NCBI GenBank assembly: GCA_019915015.1
Contig: JAHBBC010000023.1
Location: 682,001 to 746,000, forward strand
DNA length: 64,000 nucleotides
Direction of reading: 5' to 3'
Source of the DNA: Auriscalpium vulgare
Taxonomy: Eukaryota; Basidiomycota; Agaricomycetes; Russulales; Auriscalpiaceae
Under the pieces are notes generated by a model. That model made no database searches and was not told the origin of the DNA. It saw nothing but the letters and a program-made list of their open reading frames with translations. Numbering within the stretch: position 1 is the stretch's first letter; every line of letters starts with the position of its first letter. Of this stretch, positions 35,224-44,953 are shown in pieces. Both the position numbers and the translations under genes were made by a program.

Positions 35224-36324
35224 ATGGCAATCGTGCCCTTGGATGTCCAGACGATGTTCGTTGAATGGGTGTACAGACTGTCCCAGCATGGCGGCATCGA
35301 CTACGCTACCCTTCGTGTCTGCGCTCTTGTTTGCAAAGCTTGGACATCCACAGCTCAGCGCCTCTTACTTCGCCGCCCTTTCCCTTTATTCACACGTTTC
35401 CCCGACAAAACCTATCGCACGCTCCTGCTGATCCGCACCCTGCGCGATCGACCGTCTCTCGCCACTCACATACTCAACATCAACATCATTATACCCAATC
35501 TCGATGAAAGAATTTCTGTCCACCCTCAGTTGACGCTGCTGGAGCTGTGCCCGAGCGTCCAACGTATCGAGATCCACTTTACCGCCTCCCGGCAGTTGGA
35601 ACTTGCTCTTGTGGCGCAACTGCGATCCGTTGGTCTGCATCCCGTCGTTCTCGACGTTGGTGGCAACGAAGAGGTCATTCACAACATCATAGAAATGTGG
35701 CCCAGTGTGCGCGTCTTACACTTCGCCCGGCTTTGGCATTGGGAGAGCCATGATGTCCATTGGTCAGGCCGCGACGTGTCCTCCGTGGAGGCCTTGTCTG
35801 TCCGGCTCCACGACATCTTGACCATCCCGCTCGACGTCGACTTTCCCTCACTACGCGATGTAGAACTAACACACTGTATATGGGAGGACGACTCCCTCCG
35901 CAGGCGGCTGTTTGGAACACACATGCTGTCGCGGATTAACACGCTGAGGATCGCTGGACCCTTTCCACCCCACGATGTGTTCAAGCACATCCCGTGCCTC
36001 GAGAGCCTGGTATTTGACGAGCTTCCTGAGCCCGATGCAAATATCTCGCTCGCCCTCCCGAAGACCCTTCGCCGTGTTGGGTACATCCTTACCGACCTGC
36101 TCTACCCCTTCGAGCACGAGATAGAGCGTATCGAGCCTTTTGTTTCGGCACTGCGCGTGCTGCCCGGACTGCAGCGCGTCAGTGCGACGCGCCTCTCGTC
36201 TCCACACCAGCTCACCATGCTCCGCGAAGTATGTCGTGAACGAGGTGTGGAGTTTGAGGTGTTTGAAGATGCCTCTAAATTTTGGGTGCGTCTACCAATC
36301 AACGTCGATGTGACGCGATGTTGA
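35224..36324 (+). CDS. F-box protein, single exon
   Basis: An uninterrupted 366-aa frame from an ATG at 35224. Residues about 1-45 (PLDVQTMFVEWVYRLSQHGG, then LRVCALVCKAWTSTAQRLLL) form an F-box-like helix set in which LVCKAW is the usual signature. The remainder is a string of hydrophobic repeats (LELCPSVQRIEIHF, LRDVELTHCIWEDDSL, PCLESLVFDELPEP) like the irregular LRRs of basidiomycete F-box proteins. Such proteins are substrate receptors of SCF ubiquitin ligases, binding Skp1 through the F-box; the substrate is unknown. It is the only intact member of this subfamily in the window; relatives at 2504 and 53310 are dead. Confidence 0.82.
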   Translation: MAIVPLDVQTMFVEWVYRLSQHGGIDYATLRVCALVCKAWTSTAQRLLLRRPFPLFTRFPDKTYRTLLLIRTLRDRPSLATHILNINIIIPNLDERISVHPQLTLLELCPSVQRIEIHFTASRQLELALVAQLRSVGLHPVVLDVGGNEEVIHNIIEMWPSVRVLHFARLWHWESHDVHWSGRDVSSVEALSVRLHDILTIPLDVDFPSLRDVELTHCIWEDDSLRRRLFGTHMLSRINTLRIAGPFPPHDVFKHIPCLESLVFDELPEPDANISLALPKTLRRVGYILTDLLYPFEHEIERIEPFVSALRVLPGLQRVSATRLSSPHQLTMLREVCRERGVEFEVFEDASKFWVRLPINVDVTRC

Positions 36325-36489
36325 CTTTTGGATCCCAGCGCCCGCAAAACGTTGACTGGATTTGACGGAAGCATTTCGACACTCCTGGTCAACGAGTAGC
36401 TGATGTTTGTGCGTAGAGGAGTCTGTCGAGTGGGACTCGGTGCTGCCGGACCGATACATGACAATCCGAGATGCGGCGGCAACAGTGAC

Positions 36490-37793
36490 TTCAAGCGTCG
36501 ATCTGGTCCAAAGAGCCCAGCCGGCGCCACCGCTCGCCAAATTCCGAAGCGGCGTCCTCCAACCTCGCGCGGCTCATTCTGAAGGGCGCAAACGACGCTC
36601 TTATCGAACAATTTGTCAATGCCGCCGGCGGGTTCCCTGCACGCGTTGCGCGAACTGCCCTGTCGCACGTCCATGCCGTGCTCAAGGATCCCGAGAGCCC
36701 AACGTGGATGGTCAGGCTGCACCTCGGTGTCCTTTTTTGCCTGATGGGCGGAAGGTCGGAGTCACTGCGGGAGGCGGTCATTGAGCAATGCGGAGTGTCG
36801 GTGATCGCACGGGCCATCGTCACGCTCGTCGACCTTCGTCGACACACGGGAGCATGCGGCGCAGGATACCCGCGAGGCTGTGTGCGGAGCCTTCGTGGTT
36901 CTCCAGAAGCTTGTCACGACCGGCACCGCTGTCCGTCCGGTGCAAAGCGCTGTGCGCCCGGGCGTCCTCCATGCATACAGCGCATTTTTCCGGGCCCGCA
37001 GACACTACGATGTGCAGCAAGTACAACGCATCTTTTTCTTTGTCTGCGACGTCCTGCCAATATATATGGTGTATCCGTCGACTGTCGACGCTCTTGTGGA
37101 GGCTCGTATGTCTACTCTCAACATGCCGACGTCTGTGGGGAACAAATTCAGCGACGCATGGTTCAACCTGGAGCAGCAAGCTCAAGCTTATGCCAATCTC
37201 AAGGCCAGATGGGATGTAGTCAAGCGTATGGGCTGCCAACATGTGAGTTTGTCTGCGCATCTCGCTGCGATGCGTGTGTGATACTTAGTCTCTTTTAGTG
37301 CCACATATATGGCGAGAAAGCTAATTTAAAGCGATGTGCGCAATGCAAGAGTGTCCTCTACTGCTCCGAAACCTGTCAAGTCGCCAATTGGGATGGACAC
37401 AAGAGGTCTTGCTTGGTACAATGGCAACAGCGTACGTGTTGATGCCCTGCTGTAGCGCGCCCAACTAACATTGGGTGAGCAGATGCAAGAAACTACTATC
37501 CCACCATGGCGGACCGAAACTTTCTCCAATTGATCGCGGTGCATGACTCTCGACACATGATAGCACGCATTCGCTCCATGGCTGCACAGAAACACCCGAG
37601 CACCTCTCTGTCTCAAATCGGGATCTGCATTGACTACACTACGCCAGTCACGCCCTTCCTATTCATCATCGACGAGTACCATGTGACGGACCGCCTCTCA
37701 GCAACTAACCATTCGGACATCCGGGAGCGGGAGGTGGAGGCTATGAAGGACGTTGTTGATCCGCTCGCAAGGGAAAGCACGGCACAACACTAA
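36490..37793 (+). CDS. MYND-type zinc-finger protein, with a probable frameshift
   Basis: Three segments are clear: an N-terminal helical part (about 36490-37242), 37299-37431 and 37483-37793. The first part reads AASSNLARLILKGANDALIE to LREAVIEQCGVSVIARAIV, then changes frame near 36840 at a short direct repeat of GTCGAC. It continues as EHAAQDTREAVCGAFVVLQK to WDVVKRMGCQH. The next exon completes a MYND finger with cysteine/histidine spacing CxxC, CxxC, CxxxC, HxxxC (CQHC, CAQC, CSETC, HKRSC). The C-terminus is about 100 aa without known motifs. MYND fingers bind proline-rich partners. The true start and first exon are unresolved, and the frame change could be a real mutation or a sequencing error. 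Confidence 0.65.
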
Positions 37794-38296
37794 TTGAATG
37801 CATCACGATGAAGGGTGCTATGGCATTTATTTCACTTGTCCTTGTTTCGCCATCGATTTGGGATCCCTTGCCCGAGAACATGACACAGTTGGATTTCATT
37901 GTAGCATACCGTGTCGTGACCTCCGCAATGGCGGTCATGGTGAATGCAGAGTGAAAGGTTATGTATGCCAGTGGGAATAGTCGGCTACAGGGTGGTCGGT
38001 ATGGTCCCGCCCAACGTCGGGAAGTGATACGAGGGGCGTGATACCCTGTGTCACCAGAGAAAAAGGGTCTCCGATACTAGTACCTCGGAATTCATGGAAG
38101 CGCGATGACAATTTGGTGAGCTGCAAGCGCTTTGGGTATAGCCTTCACTAACGGTGTGCTCGGCGCGGACGCCGAGTCGTGTACTAGGTGCTGAGGTTGT
38201 AACCGCCGCACAGTCGGACGCGAAGCAGCTGCAGAAACCGACATCTAGCAACCGAAGCAAACTATCAGTAATCTACACAATATATCTACAAATTCC
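37794..38296. other. intergenic between MYND and terpene synthase 3' ends
   Basis: No gene seen; the presumed 3' untranslated regions of two convergent genes. Confidence 0.55.
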
Positions 38297-39602
38297 TCAG
38301 ACCGTCAACTCCTGCGGCGGGTTCCCCGCGGCCAGTGGGCGTCCCGGCCCCGCTTTTTTCGGTCTCAGAGTGACCTTTCTATGTTTCTGTATCTCGAGAC
38401 CATCTGTCCCGAAGTACCGCTGGCTCTCGAAATTCCACGAATCGTTCGCCCGCACCCACCCGACAAGACCAAGGAGATACTTGTCCACGTCGTCGCGGAT
38501 GTCCTCGTGCCACGTGGGCAGGCTCTTCCATGTCTCGATGATAGCCTCGTTAAGCTCCGCGTGGCGCTTTTCCAGCCATTCGAGCGCGCCAATGAAGTCG
38601 ACCCCGAGCTCTGCCATCACAACCGTCAGGATGTTGTGCAATTCCTCGCCTTTTGCTTGTTCTTTGTTGTACGAGCACAAGTCCTGCGGCCACCGTCGTC
38701 AGCTGTCCTCTGGAAAGACGCGGACGCAGATATGGACGACGTACGTTGTCCAGCAGGATGACGTCTGTCACCAATTGCGTCAGCTTCACCACCGTCGGGT
38801 GGAAAGCCACTTCGTCCGGGATATCCATCGCGAGCTCCGAGGGAATGCCTGAGGGCTCGGCGGCGACGGTAAAACGACGAATCTTGAAGTACTCGTCTAT
38901 GCTCCGGACACGTGTCTCGTCTCGGTCTCGTGCTTCGGCTACCACGGCGTCCGTGAATCTCGCGAAGGAGTTTATGAGCCGCTTCTGCGCCGTCGGGGTA
39001 GCTGTCTTGATACCAAGCTCCCAAAATCTGAATTGAGAAGAATCATTCAGTCCTTATTTGAGTAAAGAGTTATAAGTGGCAACGCACTGTCTAGCTATCT
39101 CGCCCAAGGGGACTTCGCCTGCAGGACGGGGCTTGTGTGGGTTTCGCAGAGCGTCCATGACCATGTCCGCGCAGACGCGGGCGCCGTCGCCGTCGGTCCG
39201 GTCGGTGAACTCGTCAAAGATGCACAACAGCAGCATCAAGTCGCATGCAGTTCGAAGCCGGGCTGCATGCCGAGCCGGGGTCAATCCTCGCCAATGGGCG
39301 TTCAAGCTCAAGCCTGAGTTAACAGTGGGCACCTTTGTCAAGGCGGGGATTCCCCAGGGAAGCGAGCAGCCCTGCAAAAACCCAGTCAAGAGAATGCCAT
39401 ATGGGCAGCTCATGCACGCACAGAAATCACATTTGTCGATGGCATCTTGAGCATTGGGGCCGAATGCTCCGAGGCTGTGAAACCATGCTCGGCTCTCAGC
39501 TTTGACTTCCTCGTAATGAGGATTGATCGTGCGCGGCCAAGGCCAGCCCGCAAGGGTCTGGGGTAAATTGTAAGAAAGCGGTATTGGCGACATTGCTGCC
39601 AT
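38297..39602 (-). CDS. sesquiterpene synthase (class I terpene cyclase)
   Basis: Five exons (39422-39602, 39333-39371, 39088-39262, 38745-39027, 38297-38683) give 354 aa. The 39-nt second exon restores LLASLGNPRLDKARLRTACD. Family landmarks are all present: LAGWPWPRTINPHY near the N-terminus, the aspartate-rich metal site DEFTD (residues 90-94), RNPHKPRPAGE, the NSE metal triad NDLCSYNKE (226-234) formed exactly across the fourth intron, and the C-terminal Arg315-Tyr316 pair (FESQRYF). It ionises and cyclises farnesyl diphosphate with Mg2+ in the cytosol. Sequence style is close to the basidiomycete clade that includes protoilludene-type synthases, but the product cannot be predicted. No P450 or other tailoring gene lies next to it. 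A transposon-derived insertion ends about 140 bp upstream of the ATG. Confidence 0.93.
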
Positions 39603-39732
39603 GGAAGTTGGATGGTAAGTCGTGGCGATCAAGTTGCCAGCTAGTGGCCGCGCCGCGCCGCGCGCCTCGACGCGTCCGAGTCGGAGCTCCCACGCTCGCT
39701 GACGCGGCGGACTCGGACTGACGCTCTCTGCT

Positions 39733-39740
39733 CTCAACGT
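39733..39740. repeat. left target-site duplication of the non-autonomous hAT-like element
   Basis: CTCAACGT, identical to 41035-41042. Confidence 0.75.
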
Positions 39741-40576
39741 GAGGGCGGTGGGAGTATGGGGGATTGTCCGCCGGAGTCCGCCGGACGACGGAAACGCCTT
39801 AAGGCGACAAACACATAGCCTTCTAGCATTAACATAGCATGCCGCCATGTACCCCAGCCCGCCATCTTGTCATTTATGCTAGGTGCACATTCTTCTTTCA
39901 CACCCTGTAGGGTTGAGCAAGGGTAGCCAACGCAAGGGAACTGTTGACCTTCTGCAGCCTTGGGCGGTTTCCAAGCGGTTTCTACGAGCACGTACATTGC
40001 GAACATGTTGTGTCTTGAGTTGTTCCTCTCAAATCGGCTTAGGCTATCTGTTGAATTTGGATTAAGCTGTGTCTTCGACGCATCCTAAGCCATCTATCAA
40101 TACCAGAGTAAGCCATTTTTTCACACTGCCTTAAGCCATTTCTTGGATACATCTTCAGTTGTTATCTGTCCCGCCTTAAGCCATTTTTTATCTGCCCTTG
40201 AGCTGTTTTTCCGATACGTCTTCAGGCATTTCCTCGCTAACCTCGGTCTCAGCTTAAGTCATTTTCGGTTCGATGTCGGTCCGACGATAGAAGAATGACT
40301 TAAGACACATGTGAGACAAGCAAAAAAGCGCTATTTATCAGGTTCGAACCCTAGATCCCCATACCGCCAATACGTTCAGCGTAATATACCAGTCAGCCAG
40401 AATGTTCATGCCAGTTAATTCAGACTGGAGCCTATATTCTGCCTAATATCCAGGCTGTAACAGCCATTGCATGCTCCTTCCAGGCTTGCTGGTCTAGTTT
40501 CTGAAGGGCTACGTTAGGAAGAATGTAAGCTCATACTATTGGAAGTGCTTTGGTACTTTCCAAAGCCCATGAAGCC

Positions 40577-40598
40577 GGGGGGGGGGGGGGGGGGGGGG
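40577..40598 (+). repeat. poly-G tract, 22 bases
   Basis: An uninterrupted run of 22 G residues inside the non-autonomous element. It may be a hypervariable homopolymer or partly an assembly artefact. Confidence 0.9.
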
Positions 40599-40691
40599 AT
40601 GTCTGACAGTCTTCAGGGTTTTCGGAAGCAGCTGAAGTCATTTTGAATGGCCTTAAGGCACTGGATGCACGGATGAGCTTAAGACATATTC

Positions 40692-40950
40692 GAAACATGC
40701 CTGAAGGCAATATCTGGTCGTACTTTGTAGAATGGCTTAAGCCACATTCCATGATGCTGTATGTGCGGATAAGCTTAAGTCATTTTTGAAACATGCTTGA
40801 AGGCAATTTCCTTTTGGCACTTTGTGGAATGGCTTAAGCCACAATCCGTGACGCTGTATGCGCGGATGAGCTTAAGTCGTTTTCGAAACACGCCTGAAGG
40901 CAATTTCCTTTCGGCACTTGGTAGAACGACTTAAGCCACAATCCGTGAAA
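40692..40950. repeat. tandem repeat with about 97-bp period inside the hAT-like element
   Basis: Copies start near 40692, 40788 and 40885, each beginning GAAACAYGCYTGAAGGCAAT and containing CTTAAGCCACA and GCTTAAGTC words. The third copy is cut short by the element's right subterminal region. Confidence 0.8.
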
Positions 40951-41034
40951 AAGCTGGAATCCGGCGGACTCCGGCAGACTCCGGCAGACTCCGGCGGAAA
41001 TCTATTAAGTAATCCCTATACTCCCACCGATCTG

Positions 41035-41042
41035 CTCAACGT
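41035..41042. repeat. right target-site duplication of the non-autonomous hAT-like element
   Basis: CTCAACGT, identical to 39733-39740. Confidence 0.75.
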
Positions 41043-41484
41043 TGTTGACACATATATCCGCTTCACCACTTTCGGGACGCCGACATGCAAACGCGCATAT
41101 AGCCAGCCCAGCATTCAAGGGTATCTAGAACGAAGCGCTGGAGGCCCATTCAGACAGTCGAGACACAGGCGCTGCAGCTCAGGCAGCACTCTGCTCAGTG
41201 AGTGCCAATCAATTATGTCTGAGTTTTAGCTCGTGGCTCACTCGCGCCAACTGCAAGCTCACAAAACGTCCTCTGCAGGTTATCGTCGCAGCACACAATG
41301 GGTCACGCATTCGCCGAGTCGCTAACGACATAGCTGTCTCCATTGCGACTGTCATGCAGGTGCGTGTCGACTGTATATGCTCGCTACATCACTCATTTCC
41401 CTTTTAAGATAGTGCGCCATCGCCCTCGGCGAGTTAGACGCCGTCGCATTCATCGACACCCAAGCACTTAGTGCGCACAGAAGG
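41043..41484. other. intergenic between the hAT-like element and a SET fragment
   Basis: No gene recognised. This may be the former upstream region of the terpene synthase, displaced by the insertion. Confidence 0.45.
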
Positions 41485-41582
41485 CGATGGAGACGGCGAT
41501 GGCAGAGACGGGCGAAGATGCTGGTTGGAAGGCCTGCGGTTGTCGAGGCGCGCCTGAGAAGACAGATGTGTGGTGGTCAAGA
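41485..41582 (+). pseudogene. C-terminal fragment of a SET-family protein gene
   Basis: KAMETAMAETGEDAGW, then in a shifted frame GAPEKTDVWW, match the conserved end of the SET copies (KAMEMTLAETGEDGGW .. APEKTDVW). Nothing else of the gene is left. Confidence 0.75.
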
Positions 41583-41948
41583 GTCGGTGGGAACACTAGG
41601 TCGCTGTCGAGTCATGAAGCATATCGACTCGCAGCTGTCGCTCCTCCTTCGGACTTGATACCCGTCGCGACAGCAGAATGGCGGAATCTACGCGCTGGCC
41701 AAGAGTACATTGAAGAATCTCAACAGTTTCTGGATCAGAAATCCTCCGAGCGAGTGGAAGGGAAGCGACCGTCGGTGTCAAGGTCAATATGATATGCCAA
41801 CGCGCCGTCCTAGCCAGTCAATTGCCGGCTTCCTGTTCCCATCCTCCCTGCGCACTCTCTCAGCCCTTCCCCATCGTCCTGCGGAGGTATGTCTGTTCGT
41901 GCGCGCTCGCCGCCGACTACCTCAATCTTTTCGCAGACATCCGCCGAT

Positions 41949-43264
41949 ATGCCTCGCGGCCACGGCAAAAAGCGCAAGCGAGTTCGCCCAACGCCCGCGC
42001 ATCAGCCTGAGGAAAGCGGCCAACCATTGGCGTCTGGACAAGTCGTCGCAGAGTCAACCTCCGTCTCAGTCCCAGCACCCTCTCCGTCCTCTGTCCCGTC
42101 TTCTCCCGGCATACATCTGCACCTCCCGTGTCTACAGACGTACCCAAATATTACGGAGATCTTAGCGCCATCCTCGCTTGGATGGCTGTCGACCCCGACT
42201 TCCGCATGCGCATCTTCATCCCGCCGGACCAGTCTTTTGTCTTCGCCTACTGGCCTGATATCAAAGACTGCCTGCTCGCGCGCCCCGACGCGTTCACACC
42301 GCTGAGCAGCCCAGCGCGGCCGCCCTTCGAAATCCGCACCATCTCGGGGAAGGGCATGGGCATGGTGGCGACGGATGCGATCGCTCCTGGGGCCCTCATC
42401 GTGCGCGAGCGACCGCTCCTCGCCGTGCCCATGACCCTGCCGGGATTCTACATGGATATGCTAAGCAACACGTCGTACATGCCAGAGAGCATCCGCACCG
42501 AATATCTCTCGCTGACCAACTGCAAGCCGCCTGGACTCCCGCATGCGATTGGCATTCTGAACACGAACTCGGTGGCGCTCAACATCATGCCGGGTCAACT
42601 CGACGACTACTGCGGCGTGTTTAAAAGCATTTGCCGTGTCAACCACAGGTGCGTGCGCACTCGTGTCTCCTGCTGCGTGTCTTCATGCTCATGCACCGCT
42701 ATTTTGACCTGCAGCTGCAGCCCCAACGCGCACACCCGCTGGGATGCGGACACATTCGCCGGCGAGCTGCGGGCCGTGCGCTCTATCGCGGCCGGCGAGG
42801 AGATCACGTTCCCGTACACCGACATCCTCGTCCCGCGCCACGAGCGCCAGGAATTCCTCCTCAGGCGGTACAAATTTAACTGCAAGTGCCCCGCCTGCAG
42901 CCTGCCGCCCGCCGCCCAAGCAATAAACGACCAAGCGCGGACGCACATTGACACCATCGTCCTTCCGTCCCTTTTATCGGTGTCCGCACAGGGTACGAGG
43001 AGCGTGCGCGAGCTGCTGGACCTCGTGGCGCTGCTGCAGGAGGCCCATTCCGACAGTCCAATGATATGGCGCATAGTTGCGAAGGAGCTGGCGGGCACGT
43101 ACTGTGCGCTGGGGAAGCGGGAGGAGGCGGTGAAATGGGCACGGAAGGCGATGGAGATGACGATCGCGCACACGGGGAAGGACAAAGGTTGGGCGGCGGT
43201 GGTCGAGGCGCCTGAAAGGACGGAGGTGTGGCGGTCCAAGGTCGGTGTCCGACGTGGCAAGTAG
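41949..43264 (+). CDS. SET-domain protein, copy C
   Basis: From 42182 (MAVDPDFRMRIFIPPDQSF) the frame is intact: exon to 42648, intron 42649-42714, exon 42715-43264, 338 aa. The SET region contains EIRTISGKGMGMVATDAIAPG, IVRERPLLAV, a complete catalytic NHSCSPNA formed across the intron, ELRAVRSIAAGEEITFPYT and post-SET cysteines (CKCPACSLP). The tail is WARKAMEMTIAHTGKDKGWA. A longer N-terminus starting at 41949 (MPRGHGKKRKRVRPTPAHQ) matches copy D, but it is separated from the SET part by a one-base frame change near 42115 in a Ser/Pro-rich linker. Either the gene starts at 42182 or it carries this lesion. It is a probable protein-lysine methyltransferase with substrate unknown. Confidence 0.75.
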
Positions 43265-43592
43265 AAGCCAACCCACTTGTCGGCGGTAGAGCAGCGAGCA
43301 GAATCGCAGCTTTTCCAGCGAGCCGCATCAATATGCCGCGCGCGTGTGGAGAACATGTCAAGATATTTCACGATCCTCTGCACGTTGGCAATGTTACCTT
43401 CGACCAGAACATCACAGCTAAGACTTCCAGATCAGAACTCTGCGAGCGGAAGGGAAGCGATCGTCGCTGTCCAGGTCGACCTCAACGCCGTGTGCGCCTA
43501 TCTCCGTTTTTTTTTTCCTCCTTCCCACTGTCGCGCAGAGGCGACTAGCCATTCACCAACGCCCACCATCTCGACCTTGCTGCCCACTTGCC

Positions 43593-44324
43593 ATGCAGCC
43601 CGGCTTCCTCGCCAACGGCAGAAAGGGCAAGCGAAAGCCGCGGACGCGCATCGTCGACGTACAGCAGCCTGAGGAAAGCGGGCCGCCGCGGTCTGCAATG
43701 GTCGCTAGCACCCCTTCGTCCTCATCCACGTCCACGTCCTCCCTCGTCGTCCTCCCTGCGGCTCCCGTGTTTATGCGTCCACCCAGGCTTGCCGGAGACC
43801 ACAAAGGCATCTTCGCCAAGATGGCCGCGGACCCCAACTTTCGCCTGCGCTTCTTCACCCCGCCGGATAAGTCGTTCGTCTTCGCCTACTGGCCCGACAT
43901 CAAGCACCGCCTGCTCGCACTCCCCGACGCGTTCACACCGCTGAGAAGCCCCGCGCGGCTGCCCTTCGAGATCCGCGCGGTCGCGGGGAAGGGCATGGGC
44001 ATGGTGGCGAAGGAGGCGATCGCGCCGCGACTTTGCGAGCGCGATGCGACGGCGCGCGTGCAGAGTCGGGTGCAGAGTCGTGTGCAGAGTGGCGTGCAAA
44101 GTCGCGTGCAGGGGCGCGATGCGAGTCTGCGACGCGCGCGCAGAGGCAGGAACAGAGGGACGCGACGCGCAGAGACGGGAGCAGAGAAACGCGACGCTAT
44201 GCGCAGGGAACAGGAACGTGCGTGTGACAGTGGGAACGCCCGGGCCTTGCCTGCGCCTCTGCTCGGCGGCCCGACAGCTCCGATGGGCAAAATCACGTCT
44301 GAACGCACGCATAGCTACACATAG
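43593..44324 (+). pseudogene. SET-domain protein, copy D, truncated inside SET
   Basis: A basic N-terminus (MQPGFLANGRKGKRKPRTRI) and the first SET segment (FTPPDKSFVFAYWPDIKHRL, AGKGMGMVAKEAIAP) follow copy C closely. At about 44030, instead of continuing with the GALIVRERP part, the sequence runs into 12-bp tandem repeats and low-complexity Arg-rich code up to a stop at 44324. The catalytic motif, post-SET and C-terminal helices are missing. The frame is open, so a 243-aa truncated product is conceivable, but not an active enzyme. Upstream DNA also resembles that of copy C, indicating tandem duplication. Confidence 0.8.
44058..44117. repeat. 12-bp tandem repeat, five copies
   Basis: The unit GTGCAGAGTCGN is repeated at 44058, 44070, 44082, 44094 and 44106 with a few changes. 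It encodes RVQS repeats in the truncated SET copy D. Confidence 0.88.
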
Positions 44325-44953
44325 GCTGGCATAGGTACGCAGAACGGGTTCTCACTGGGAAGTACCCCCAAGGGATATCCACTTGATATGCACGGTAGAT
44401 AGTCGCTGGGGTCAACATTGAACAATATTATCATGGAGCACTGCAATGTACGGCTTCGGGCCGATTCTGCGTTAATTCTGCGTGGGGCCGAGGGCCACTG
44501 AACAAAGAAGCTTATCTCAGCTCCATAGTTGCCGAGCCTCGAGGCCGTCGTTCTGTTCGTGGAGTTGTGCACCCACCCGCATAGCCATGCCTCTTTCGAA
44601 CTCTCTATTGTGCCTCCCTACCCCTACGAAAACTTTTCCACTCACTGCTGGGAGAACTCTTAAAACGATGCAGACACATCAGCACGCAGACCCCACCCAC
44701 CATGGCAGCCACAACTCCGTACTCCAACAGACAACCCGAAACCTTGTTTGACAAAATTGTACGTCGATTGAACTTCCTACCAAGGCTGAAGATCTCATAT
44801 CAGCCCTAGTACCCACAATGTTGCACGACAGGTCTCGGATTCGCGATGCCCTGGCTACCATACGGCCTTATCACTTGCTCCAATCCCTTGCTAAGGACGT
44901 CGCTGAATGCGGGGGCCCCCAATCGTGTAACGGAGTGTTGTCCTCCCACTAGC
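44325..44953. other. region between SET copy D and the helical gene
   Basis: It contains an open stretch at about 44760-44930 (LPTKAEDLISALVPTM, RPYHLLQSLAKDVAECGG) that looks helical and could be an upstream exon of the next gene. Its own 5' connection, to MAATTPYSNRQPETLFDKI starting at 44702, is out of frame. Confidence 0.4.

Larger units (their letters stand above)
39741..41034. mobile_element. non-autonomous hAT-like element upstream of the terpene synthase
   Basis: The 1,294-bp segment is flanked by the 8-bp repeat CTCAACGT. Its ends share an inverted core: CGGTGGGAGTAT at 39746-39757 and its reverse complement at about 41018-41029, followed inside by GGGATT words and by repeated CCGGCGGACTCCGG blocks (39766-39785 and 40961-40997). 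One end begins CAG, as in many hAT elements. There is no open frame of note. The inside carries at least twelve CTTAAG hexamers, mostly in the form CTTAAGCCA or CTTAAGTCA, and a tandem repeat of about 97 bp. This looks like a MITE-type or deletion derivative mobilised by a hAT transposase; its ends do not match the element at 7441, so another source is needed. Confidence 0.72.

Noticed and set aside
39372..39421. Continuous reading of the terpene synthase through this stretch
   Set aside because: The frame is open, but the inserted residues break the family alignment. Splicing at GTGCGT..TTGCAG and using a 39-nt exon restores the conserved LLASL and LRTACD segments.
40341..40352. GGTTCGAACCC word resembling a tRNA T-arm
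   Set aside because: No matching acceptor, D or anticodon stems could be placed around it; it lies inside the non-autonomous hAT-like element.
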